DNA of 64,000 nt, taken from assembly GCA_963930775.1 (NCBI GenBank), contig OZ005693.1, positions 6,758,001 through 6,822,000 on the forward strand. Reading direction: 5' to 3'. Below the pieces are notes generated by a model. That model searched no databases and had not been told where the DNA came from. It was given only the letters and a program-made list of their open reading frames with translations. Positions 11,779-20,965 of the stretch are shown piece by piece (the stretch's first letter is position 1; every line of letters starts with the position of its first letter). The translations under genes were made by a program, and so were the position numbers. This DNA is from Cliona cf. orientalis (taxonomy: Eukaryota > Porifera > Demospongiae > Clionaida > Clionaidae).

Positions 11779-12384
11779 CGAGAAGAGGATAACCTCTCTA
11801 CAACTGACAAGCGTCATGTTATGGATTGGATTTAGCATGATTGTAGTATTTACGCAACCTCCGAGAAGCGGACACTTCTCGTTTCCGGACAGCAGACAAA
11901 AGTCCAGCTCCCAATGTAACTTTCCAATATAAATTCGCCTCTAAATAACGGACATCAGGAAACCACGCCCTCAAAAATGTGCCACGCCCACAGTACCAGG
12001 CGCACACAGTTAAACAAGGCCACTGGAATAATGTTAATGAGTCCACGGTAACTCCATCTTATCTATGTAAGGCGTAGGTCCATAGGGGTGATACACACAT
12101 GGTACATATATTTCAAGTCCATAACCAGCTCCTGAGCAAATTTAATGGAAGGAGATGGTGATGATAAGGACAATGACGTTGATCAACAAGAACCCCTTCC
12201 CAGATTGACAACTTACAAGGAAGCTGGCTATAACTGCTTTGGAAGATGTGTGTTATTATTAAATTTTTGGTTATAAAGGGCATGGATATGAAATGAAGCC
12301 TTATCTGTCAGTTCAATTGCAAATATTGATAAGATTGTTAACCTAAAGCATGCATCAGGAAGACAAGTGACACTGCGTGACTAC

Positions 12385-12985
12385 TTTATTACCCCGCGCG
12401 CATGTGCAAGGGGTAAAGTAATCGGTCGTATCGTTGTCGTTAGCACAAAAATCGCCATATCTCGAGATATAGGCACCTAAGCGACTTGTAATCACAACGA
12501 ATCAGTCGAATTCGGCGAAAAACTGGCTTCAGTGTGCGTCAAATCGAGGGGTACGGTCCAGGAGCATCACAAATAGTGCCTTTTCGTCCACGCCTATCAA
12601 CAGTGCCCATCAATGCATATGCATAACAATAATTATTGTGCTTTCTGCTCATGCGCACAACTAAGTGGCCAAGCATGTGACTGGTACGTAAAGATCATCG
12701 ATGTTCTAAATAATGCTCGTGATATCTATAGTGACTGCCCTATGGAACCAATCATAACGTAAGATACATGTAGCTATACTACTATTATTACAACAAATAT
12801 AGATAGAAATTCATATGCTCCTAGTCTGGGGTACGTCTGGGTGCAGAGAGCACTTTTTCAAGTGTCACCAGAACCCCCAGTACAACTAAGCAGTAAGCTT
12901 ATAGCCATGCATCGAAAGAAAATCTATAGATTGCGCAATGTGCACGTGGGGTATGTGCTCTACAGAGCTCTAGTTCATGATCAGT
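12385..12985 (-). mobile_element. Element P, copy 2 (inverse)
   Basis: Starts CCCCGCGCGCATGTGCAAGG and ends GTGCTCTACAGAGCTCTAGT, the mirror of copy 1, with substitutions throughout. No open frame of note. Confidence 0.75.
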
Positions 12986-13184
12986 AATATGCAACAATTC
13001 ACTCACAACACATATTATTACTTTTTGAACATTCAATTGTCATAGTTAGTACATTCCAATCAATCTCTGCCCTATTAAAGGTCAAATGTGGCAAACCGCT
13101 GAGATAAGGACAACCTCCGAACAAAGGACAAAAGGCCCATTCCCAAAGTGTTCTTTGTTCGGAGGCTCGACTCTACTACTATAG

Positions 13185-13347
13185 CAACAGTTGTAAAGTT
13201 TTAAATAACTTAGCTCACCTCAGCCAATGGGGTCCACAGTATTTAGCATCCCTCAGTCCCCTCAGGAACACCCTTGCTACACTCGGGTGTCACAGCCTGG
13301 GGCCATCAGGATGCTAAATATTGTAGATCCCTTGTCCTTGGTGTCTA
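13185..13347 (-). repeat. Palindromic repeat H, copy 3 (inverse)
   Basis: AGCTCACCTCAGCCAATGGG through TTTAGCATCCC to GGTGTCTAACTATT. Only the first part of the family is present. The open frame across it is a by-product of the palindrome. Confidence 0.7.
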
Positions 13348-14088
13348 ACTATTATATAAATTTGGAAGTATTAATTAAATACACGGCCGGGCTTGACAGG
13401 AGGTTGAGTTTGAAACAGCTGCTTTTATTCTTTTTTGAACACAATCCAACAATATTTCCAGGCTTAATCAAAAACAGAATGCTACATGCAAGGCTCAGGC
13501 CCATGCTGATGGTACAGTTAGCCTCGTAGCTATCTCCTGGGGCCTGGGTACGAGTGCAGTACATGGAACTTCTATACGAAGCGCTTGACCCTCAAAATGT
13601 ACCCAAGAGAAGCACAGCTATTCCATTTAGAGTCAGTGGCATCTTGGCAAAGAGCGCTGACGGCGACTAAGCACAAGGCGATCCAATTTTCCTATCCAGT
13701 AGATCTAGCTACACTCAAATTATTGGTATGGTATGCATGTACTTGCGCAATTGTACACTACGTGACATCACTACATGTAAGGACAATGCTTGCCTCATGG
13801 TACATGTGGGGTTTGAAGAATAAGTCAGTAATGCAAAGTGTGCCTCTCTTGTGAAGGGGCGGGCTCACAGATTAGTGATGGTACATACGTACCAAACCCA
13901 GTGATACTGGTCACACTTGGTTAATTGTGTGGTGTGCTATTTTGCTGCTTCCGAATTCAAAAAAGCACCAAAATCATTATAAGATCTCTATGGCAAAATA
14001 GCAACAAATTATATAATAATATAGTTAAACACTGTTTAGGAGGTTTCTACGTGACTTAGAAGACCGAGCAAAATTATACTTAATATTC

Positions 14089-14680
14089 TAGCCCATTGCT
14101 ATGTGGTTACTAAATATTAGTTAGACACCGTTGAGGAGGTTTCTATGTGATCTAGAAGACCGAAGGACTCTATATAGAATCCCGAGTGAAGCAAGGGTTC
14201 TATGAGAGCCCTGAGGTCTTCTAAATCACATAGAAACCGACTAAACAGTGTCTAACAAGTTTAGATCATATAGTTTGTATTGCTAAGAGCCAGAGGGCAA
14301 AACTTGTAGGTGACTATGAGAATCTTGTAGGTGACTATGAGATATAGATACCTGTCAGTAGCCAATCAAATTGCAGTATTTGTTACAGCTATGATCTAAG
14401 GTATACAAGGTACTGTATATGTGATACAGTCCCTCCTTGTAGGGCTCATGTCCATATGTTTACTATTATACAGTTCCTGAGGGCCAGGGCAAACATTCAT
14501 ACAGTTCTTGGGGGCTAAAAACATGTTTATTGTATCCATGGAAACAATGGGCTAGAAAATAGTTATTGACCAATCCCTTGCTTTGTATGCAGTATAGAAG
14601 CACTCATCCCTCGGGCTTTGCCCTCGGGATTTGTGCTTCTATACTGCATACAAACCTTGGGAGTTGGTCAATAACTATTA
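14089..14680 (+). repeat. Repeat Z, copy 1 (split by 14116-14396)
   Basis: TTGCTATGTGGTTACTAA, then, after the insertion, GGTATACAAGGTACTGTATA through to GGTCAATAACTATTA. Almost identical to 25995-26298. The end contains a palindrome around GTATAGAAGCACTCATCCCT. Confidence 0.85.
14120..14256. repeat. GTTAGAC palindrome G, copy 1
   Basis: Same arms as copy 2, with TTCTATG-GAGCCCTGAGGTCTTC in the loop region. It belongs to a 14116-14396 insertion that splits repeat Z copy 1; CTAA on both sides may be the target duplication. Confidence 0.75.
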
Positions 14681-14741
14681 CATATTATTATAATTTAAAT
14701 CAAATTATTATAAGGCTATTAAATAGTATTAATGGGCCAGT

Positions 14742-16680
14742 ACAGTTAATAAGAATACACCCCTGTTGAGGAACATGTACACTTTTCCAGTTCCCCTGAA
14801 GACAAGTAATCGGATAAATTTCGAGTTAGGTGCAGTATTGGCTTTTAGCATAATAGCACTATAATAATAGCACCTTGCTATTACTATAATTATTATTATG
14901 TTTCCATACTAATTTATGCTATTAGCACTTAAGTGCTATTTATGCTATTGCACACCATAGTTTTGCTATTTTGCTATAAGAACAATTCTGTGGATTACCA
15001 CTGGGACGCTTGCTATTTTGCTATTTATGCTATTTTGCTATTCCGTGGTTTACCTGGCACTGGGACGCTTGCTATTTTGCTATTTTGCTATTCTGTGGTT
15101 TACCACTGCAGTCTGCACGAAGGGGTCACGTTTTCCATACACTTTCTTATTTGTATAGGAAATACGTTGTTTACTTTGGTTGCCAGGCGCATGCGCCTAG
15201 GGCTAGCGCATTGCGCGAGCGCCAATGTATGCGCATTCATGATAATATATTGCGCACACGTTGTATGAACGTGATTGTATACGGTTGCGCGCGTTTTTAC
15301 GATTAATAATTAGCGCCACCACCAAAAAGGTCAGCGGGCCAGGCAGGGGTCAAGGGAGCCAAGTGCACCATATTACAAAAATCAGGATTTGATACCAAAA
15401 AATCCCTTACAAATAGAAATAATCAAGATTCAGCTATAACATATGTTAAACTACTGGTTGTAATGTATCTACACTGGTGTTTTTGAAAGATTGGCTGCTT
15501 GTCTTCACCATGTTCAAAAATTCTGAAAATGCTCCAGACACAAAAGTCTCCAAATGTGTTGTACAAAATAGACCATCACTTGAAAACTGTAGTGAATCGG
15601 AATACGGGGTTGGTTCTACTGTAGAGTGTTAGGACAGAATCTTAAGATCATCCATTTAATCCAGCCATCAGTGTTGGGTAGGCTCTGCCTTAAGTATAGT
15701 GGAAATTTTCGGTTTTATGCACCTCACAGATCCCAACTAGGGCCAACCTGTATCTCTTGAAGAAAGTATGTTGTAGATATTATGGTATTGAAGTCCTGTA
15801 CCAAGTTTTAGGTCCATCGCAGGCGTGCAAGTATATGTTCAAAAATTCTGAAATATGTTGAAATGAGGATCCCTACAGATAGTGGCAGCAGCAGGAGAGC
15901 TGTTTCACACAACCTACCTCAGGATAACACTTGAAACGACTGCGTGTAGCTCATAATATAGTTGTTTCAACCAGTGCTTGGCTCAAAACCCTTCGCACCG
16001 ACGTTGCTGACACGTACCGTCGACTCGAGTTGACCGCCTGTTCTGTCAGCCATCTTGGAATTCGCCCATACAAAATCCCCATAGTGTAAATTAACTTCCG
16101 GGTGCGTGATTCACTTCCGCGCGAATAAGAAATTTGACCCCTTCGTGCAGACTGTGGGACGCTTGCTATTTTGCTATTCTGTAACTACCACTGGGACGCT
16201 TGCTATTTTGCTATTTATGCTATTTTGCTATTCTGTGATTATTACCACTGGGATGCTTGCTATTTTAATAGCAAAATAGCAAAAATAGCATGCTGTCCAT
16301 GGTAAACCAGAAATGATGGAAAAATAGCATGCTATCAATGGAAAATTAGCGATGATAGCAAAATAGCATGACAATCCAGCGATGAAGCAAAATAGCACAA
16401 ATAGCATCCCTAAATCTTTCCTTGCTATTTATGCTAATAGCATGGTTTTGAAATAGCATAAATAGCACTGTCAATAGCACGTGCTAAAAGCCAATACTGC
16501 ACCTTAATGTAAATTTCCCCCAGAAGACTTAATTAAAATGGAGGCTGTGACCCCAAGACATCGTTAAAATGCACCATTTTATCCCCAGAACATCATTAAA
16601 ATAGCCTCAACACCCACAAGACTTCATCAAATCAAGCTACCCCCTCAGGTCCTCAACAGGGGTGTATCTTTATTAACTGG
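14742..16680. mobile_element. Element K: nested inverted repeat rich in GCTATTTT
   Basis: Outer arms 14742-14772 and 16651-16680 (AACAGGGGTGTAT and inverse). Inner arms 14829-14850 and 16482-16503 match for 22 bp (GGTGCAGTATTGGCTTTTAG). The left half is tandem GCTATTTTGCTATT units with ACTGGGACGCTT; the right half holds mainly inverted units. Interrupted by 15109-16154. Confidence 0.75.
15109..16154. mobile_element. 1,046 bp element inserted in a GCTATTTT unit
   Basis: Ends CAGTCTGCACGAAGGGGTCA and its exact inverse (20 bp). The target unit reads ACCACTGGGACGC elsewhere in the array; here TG is repeated on both sides. No coherent frame, so non-autonomous or decayed; the superfamily is not recognised. 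Confidence 0.8.
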
Positions 16681-16859
16681 AATAGCCCAATAGACATTGT
16701 TTACGAGATTTCCACGTCATTTACACGTGTAGAAGACCTTGGGAGTCTACCTTCGGTCTTCTAAATAGCGTCTAACAGATTTTTTAGGAAGGTAAAAGCA
16801 TGCAAGCTCACCTTGCTTGGAGTACTACCGTCGTCATGGAAACACGAGATCCCACGTGC

Positions 16860-17390
16860 GCGTATTATTCGGGGCGAGCCTGAGCGAGCCCCGAATACAC
16901 GAGGTACAGGAAGCGGTTTTATATGTACTTGTATGTATGTTTGTGGGGTGATCATTTCAGTGAGGAGAGAGTTAAATTTTGAACGCGTAAGGTAATGGTC
17001 GTCATGCGCATGCTCATACGCCCGCACTGCACCATCGATCTGAGAGACAACTTGAGTGTAGGCAAGGCAGGAAAGGTGAGTGCTGTACCACTCTGGTAAG
17101 GCTCAGGTCCACAGTTAGCATCACTGGTAGACTCCACTTTCCTGAGCATGAAGATGACTGCATGGAGGCTTATCCCCTCAGGGCCTGGCTACAGGTACTT
17201 GGACTCATGGTCATGGCATGTACCGTGACTACTAAATAATTATAGTATAGGTGATCAACATCATTAGATTAGCTATAGCTATTATACTAGCAATCTGTGA
17301 TACTTTCACTGTCGTGGTAGCTTCTCAGGCCTAGCTGTTAGGGTACCAATGGTTGAACCCCATGTGCACATGCATGCCTGTGTGCTTTCA
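16860..17390 (+). repeat. Large dispersed repeat, copy 2, with a 180 bp insertion
   Basis: Sister of 500-1480. It lacks element P but carries 16972-17167, absent from the sister. The insert holds a short open start (MRMLIRPHCTIDLRDNLSVG then KAGK) running into GTGAGT, as a first coding exon would. No gene is recognised. Confidence 0.7.
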
Positions 17391-17590
17391 AAGAAGTCTT
17401 GTGACTTTTGCGAAGGCTCGCCCCGCACAGATGATTTTCATCACCACTAGTTATAATAAATTATTACTACGTAATCTACATGATCTATACATAGATATTG
17501 ACTTACGTACACGTGTACGTAAGTCTATAATATCTATGATCTATATAATTATTATAATTAGAATATAGTTGTAACAAATACTGTGATCTG

Positions 17591-18020
17591 ATTGGATACT
17601 TGGAGGTCTCTATGAGAAATAGAGACCTACAAGTTTTCATAGAGACCTACAAGTTCTCATAGAGACCTACAAGTTTCATAGAGACCTACAAGTATAGCCA
17701 AGGGCAAAGAAAGATGCATAGTGCAACACTAGCCTAGTCCTCAGGTCAACTACCACGGTTACAGTTGCTATAATATTCTAAATCAGTTAGAGACCTCGTC
17801 CAATGGTCTCTACGCTTTTAAGAGACCCTCAGGCCCTTAGTAGCACCCTCGCTTTCGCTTGGGATGCTACAGCCCAGGGCCTTCGGGTCTCTTAAAAGGC
17901 GTAGAGACCTTGGACTCGGTCTCTAACTATTATGTATAGGACGCGTCGACGAGGTGGAGGTCTCTACGGGATTTACACACCGAGGGCCGGAGGCCCGAGG
18001 CTGTGTAAATCGCGTAGAGA
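17591..18020. repeat. Palindrome I, copy 2, with an AGGTCTCTATGAG tandem array
   Basis: 17605-17695 holds head-to-head units of AGGTCTCTATGAGA and its inverse, about four copies. 17785-17928 is the GTTAGAGACC hairpin and 17950-18022 a smaller hairpin around CCGAGGGCCGGAGGCCCGAG. Confidence 0.75.
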
Positions 18021-18524
18021 CCGAACCGAGTGATGTAACCAACTTGTACCATGGGCTACGTGGTCCTGACAACGTATCTACGGCCTAGCAACTACAGCGC
18101 CGGCCATAAAAGTGAGAATAATATAAATACACAGTGTACACGTATTGGTGAAAGTAAAATAAAAAGAAAAACTTCAGTGTACGTATACAGGGTTAGTTGC
18201 AAAAAATGTAGTTTCAGTGTTATATTTAGCCAGAGAGCCGACTCTCTGCAATTCCTAGTTCGAGGCTGGCATTAGGTACTCGGTGAGATTTTGAGCGGCT
18301 GCCTCGAATGCACATCACTGCAGATCGCAGGAGGGAGAAGGAGAGGGTGCATCTCATCCAAGCCATAGTCTTGCTATAAGGCTCGAGCGCGTACCTAGCA
18401 ACAGTTCAAACCATCGTTGTCGATTGAGTCGACGCTGGACATCGATGCATAGTGAGCCGACGCCGTTTTCTGTCCAACTCGAGCTTCTTCCTTGACATTC
18501 AGAACCACAATACTATCGTCTCTG

Positions 18525-18600
18525 CGTATAAAAGGCCGGCCATGTCATCGCTGTCTTGATTTCAACTCGAGGTAGTCAGAGTGCAGCTCAGTTTTTACTA
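18525..18600 (+). promoter_or_regulatory. TATA-type core promoter candidate
   Basis: TATAAAAGG at about 18529 in a locally GC-richer stretch, followed by ordinary initiator-like sequence, with no coding frame after it. It may be a solo LTR or other element promoter; no LTR ends were found. Confidence 0.3.
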
Positions 18601-18811
18601 CTGCTGACTTGGCAAATCATTCGCTCCACCCATTCAATTAACGCAGTAAGACCTGCCCACTAATCACCTGCATACAGTACTCTGCATAGCACTAGAGCTC
18701 TGTACTTTATCTCTTTCACTAACAAAAGATGCTGTAACTACCCTAGCGGGCATGATCATGTAAAATTTCATAGCCTCAGAGGTAGGTGTCTATCTAGATA
18801 GACACCTCCTA

Positions 18812-19367
18812 GTAGCGATTACAGACCTCCGATTTTTCCGCGGAACATCTCCCAATGGGATATCAATGTTCGAGTATCAGAAGGTACCGTATAGCGGGAA
18901 ATTTTCGAGGGAGAAAACTTTCGCGGATCGGTAGGAAAGGAGCATTTCGCGGAGAAAACTTTCGCGGAATGTTAAAACTGGTCGCATAATGGGTGTGGCA
19001 TGCCTAGAATTTCGTGGAGAAAACTTTCGCGGATGGCGGGGAAATCGCGAAATTCGTGAAAGTTTTCTCCCTCGAAAGTTTCCCGCTATACGGTAGCTCT
19101 CCACGAGCTCTATCCAACGGCGCTTGTAACGCGATCGTAGGCAAAACCGTTACGAAGCCACGCCCACCTAAACTTTCTCCATAGAAACTTAATACAAGCA
19201 AAAATGAAGCTAGCGGCGATTCCGCGGGACCGATTTGCAAGGTTAAGGCCTCGGAAGATAGCTTTTTCAATTAGCTATCTACTGCAATTTGTTTCATGAG
19301 TGTACTCCTAGCCAGAGCCGAGATATTCGCGATCTACTGCAGGCCCTTGGAGGTCTGTAATCGCTAC
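18812..19367. mobile_element. Element S, copy 2, 5 bp target duplication TCCTA, carrying element C
   Basis: Ends GTAGCGATTACAGACCTCC and its inverse, flanked by TCCTA at 18807-18811 and 19368-19372. Removing element C leaves about 347 bp, close to copy 1. The target is itself a palindrome around GGTGTCTATCTAGATAGACA. Confidence 0.85.
18887..19093. mobile_element. Element C, copy 1, TA target duplication, nested in S
   Basis: Begins CCGTATAGCGGGAAATTTTC and ends with the inverse. TA flanks both sides (18885-18886, 19094-19095). The empty site is in S copy 1 at 2011-2023 (CAGAAGATAGCTC). Terminal repeats are about 45 bp and the core repeats AGAAAACTTTCGCGGA. Confidence 0.9.
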
Positions 19368-19450
19368 TCCTAGGAGGTGTCTATTTTATTTAGACACCTC
19401 CTATAAATCAATCTGATTGGTCAGAATGTTACAACCATGGTACAATAACA

Positions 19451-19727
19451 GTTAGACACCGTTTAGGAGGTTTCTACGTGATTTAGAAGACCGAAGGGCT
19501 CTGTGTAGAATCCCGAGCCATGCGAGCGAAGCGAGGGTTCTACTGAGCCCTTAGTCTCGTAAACCACACCCTCCTACTTCCGCAGCGCTAGCGCTGGATG
19601 TATTGCATCACCAGCACGCGGTGATGCAATACATCCAGCGCTGCGGAAGTAGGAGGGTGTGGTTTACGAGACTACTGAGCCCTGAGGTCTTCTAAATCAC
19701 GTAGAAACCGACTAAACAGTGTCTAAC
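19451..19727. repeat. GTTAGAC palindrome G, copy 2, carrying a fold-back insertion
   Basis: Runs GTTAGACACCGTTTAGGAGG to the near inverse ending CAGTGTCTAAC, with an inner GGTCTTCTAAATCACGTAGA arm and a GCGAGCGAAGCGAGGG loop. Interrupted by 19552-19673. Confidence 0.8.
19552..19673. mobile_element. Fold-back element, near-perfect 120 bp palindrome, 10 bp target duplication
   Basis: Arms AGTCTCGTAAACCACACCCT continue to GCATCACC, a loop AGCACGC, and the inverse arm; only one AGCGCT unit is lost on the right. ACTGAGCCCT lies at 19542-19551 and 19674-19683. All terminal repeat, no coding: a fold-back transposon. Confidence 0.85.
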
Positions 19728-19729
19728 TA

Positions 19730-20272
19730 CCGTATAGCGGGAAATTTTCGAGGGAGAAAACTTTCGCGGATCGGTAGGAAAAGAGCATTTCGCGGAGAAA
19801 ACTTTCGCGGAATGCAAAAACTGATCGGATAATGGGTGTGGCATGCCTAGAATTTCGTGGAGAAAACTTTCGCGGATGGCTGAAAAATCGCGAAATTCGT
19901 GAAAGTTTTCTCCCTCGAAAGTTTCCTATAGATGGATTCCGCAAATCGATTATCCCGCGGCGCTAATTAGCTAAGCGGCCGAAGTCGACGTTTTACGCCT
20001 ACTGCCGTTCTCGGGCTTGTAAGAATCGTCTTGGATACCAAGACCGACTGCTTGGAGCTTCTCTTTGTATCGATTCTTTGCTTTATTGCTCAGACCTTCG
20101 AAATAGTCGCTCGTTTTCGAAAAAAAAACTTGACACGTTTCAATACAACAATATGCAGCATTGGCCTTTTTGCCCACAAAGGGTGTGGCAGTAGGCGCGG
20201 TGGTACGTCGACTTCTGCCGCTTAGCTAATTAGCACCGCGGGATAATCGATTTGCGGAATCCCTCTATACGG
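19730..20272. mobile_element. Element C, copy 2, interrupted by element D
   Basis: Same ends as copy 1 with TA at 19728-19729 and 20273-20274. Element D sits just inside its right end. It abuts the GTCTAAC end of the G palindrome. Confidence 0.85.
19935..20262. mobile_element. Element D with 58 bp terminal repeats and a short open frame
   Basis: Ends GGATTCCGCAAATCGATTAT and, inverted, the same, nearly identical for about 58 bp. The minus strand from 20177 to 19971 is open for 68 codons and reads GLSNKAKNRYKEKLQAVGL then DDSYKPENGS, a coding-like helix. Perhaps the first exon of an autonomous parent; family unknown. Confidence 0.7.
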
Positions 20273-20649
20273 TACTTCAGATCCTAGCAACAATGCCCAA
20301 CAGCTTTGTATATAAACAACTGCCTAGCAACAAACTAGCCATAGGCAAACAAAATTTACCAGGTTTTTTATGGAGCTTACAAGGTTTTTTTTTATGAAAG
20401 ATAGATACTGCAGTTCAACCAATCAGATCACTGTATTTGTTACAAGTAGGATCTAAAATATAAAAATTATCTATGATATACGCGTTTAGCTAGCTGTATA
20501 TAGCTCGGGGGGGGGGGGGGGTTCACTCCCATAGGCGCCGTGTCCAGAGCTGCGACCGGGGTCAAACGGTCAAGGCACTTTTTTGGGATCGGTCAAGCCA
20601 GCATACTTAGCTAGCTTTAGCGCTTAGTCTCGTTCGACGTTCCCGGATA

Positions 20650-20856
20650 CCGGATTTATCCTCGAACCCAGACCCCTCCCCTTTTCCGCAGCGCCTCGAA
20701 CCCACAGACCCCGCTCCTTTTCCGCAGCGCTGCTGAAAAGGGGAGGGGTCTGAGTTCGAGCCAAACCCCGCCCCTTCACGTGACCAATTTTAGCCTGTTT
20801 GACCAATCAGAAGCGACCTTTGAAATGAGCTGCGGTATTATACAGAAGTGGACACA
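20650..20856 (+). promoter_or_regulatory. CIAO2B proximal promoter, partly shared with a repeat
   Basis: Immediately upstream of the ATG are a GC box (20766-20774), an E-box CACGTG (20777-20782) and two CCAAT boxes (20784-20788 and 20803-20807, the second in the NF-Y context GACCAATCAGA). Upstream, 20657-20693 and 20727-20760 form a hairpin of GC-rich arms, and a 36 bp unit (CTCGAACCC to CGCAGCGC) is duplicated in tandem inside it. Bases 20761-20842 recur inverted at 29607-29688 in intron 3 with 3 mismatches in 82. Sites are read directly; factor binding is inference. Confidence 0.7.
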
Positions 20857-20965
20857 ATGGAAAATGTGAACCCTCGAGTTTTTGAGAGAGCAACCAATCG
20901 GCCTGTACTAGAAAGAGAAGAAGATGATACCATTCACGATAAAATTGACTCTAGGGAAATATTTG
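20857..20965 (+). CDS. CIAO2B: CIAO2B exon 1 (residues 1-36 plus one base)
   Basis: Encodes [11 protein letters not shown] to DSREIF, ending with the G of a split Asp codon. The next bases are GCAAGT, so the donor is the non-canonical GC type. No GT nearby preserves the frame. Confidence 0.93.

Noticed and set aside
13227-13529. 100-codon frame
   Set aside because: Lies across palindromic repeat H, copy 3; no conserved protein content.
14933-15306. Frames of about 100 codons rich in hydrophobic residues
   Set aside because: Translated GCTATTTT repeats, not a membrane protein.
18040-18780. Solo LTR around the TATAAAAGG box
   Set aside because: No TG..CA ends with a short duplication could be identified, so kept only as a weak promoter candidate.
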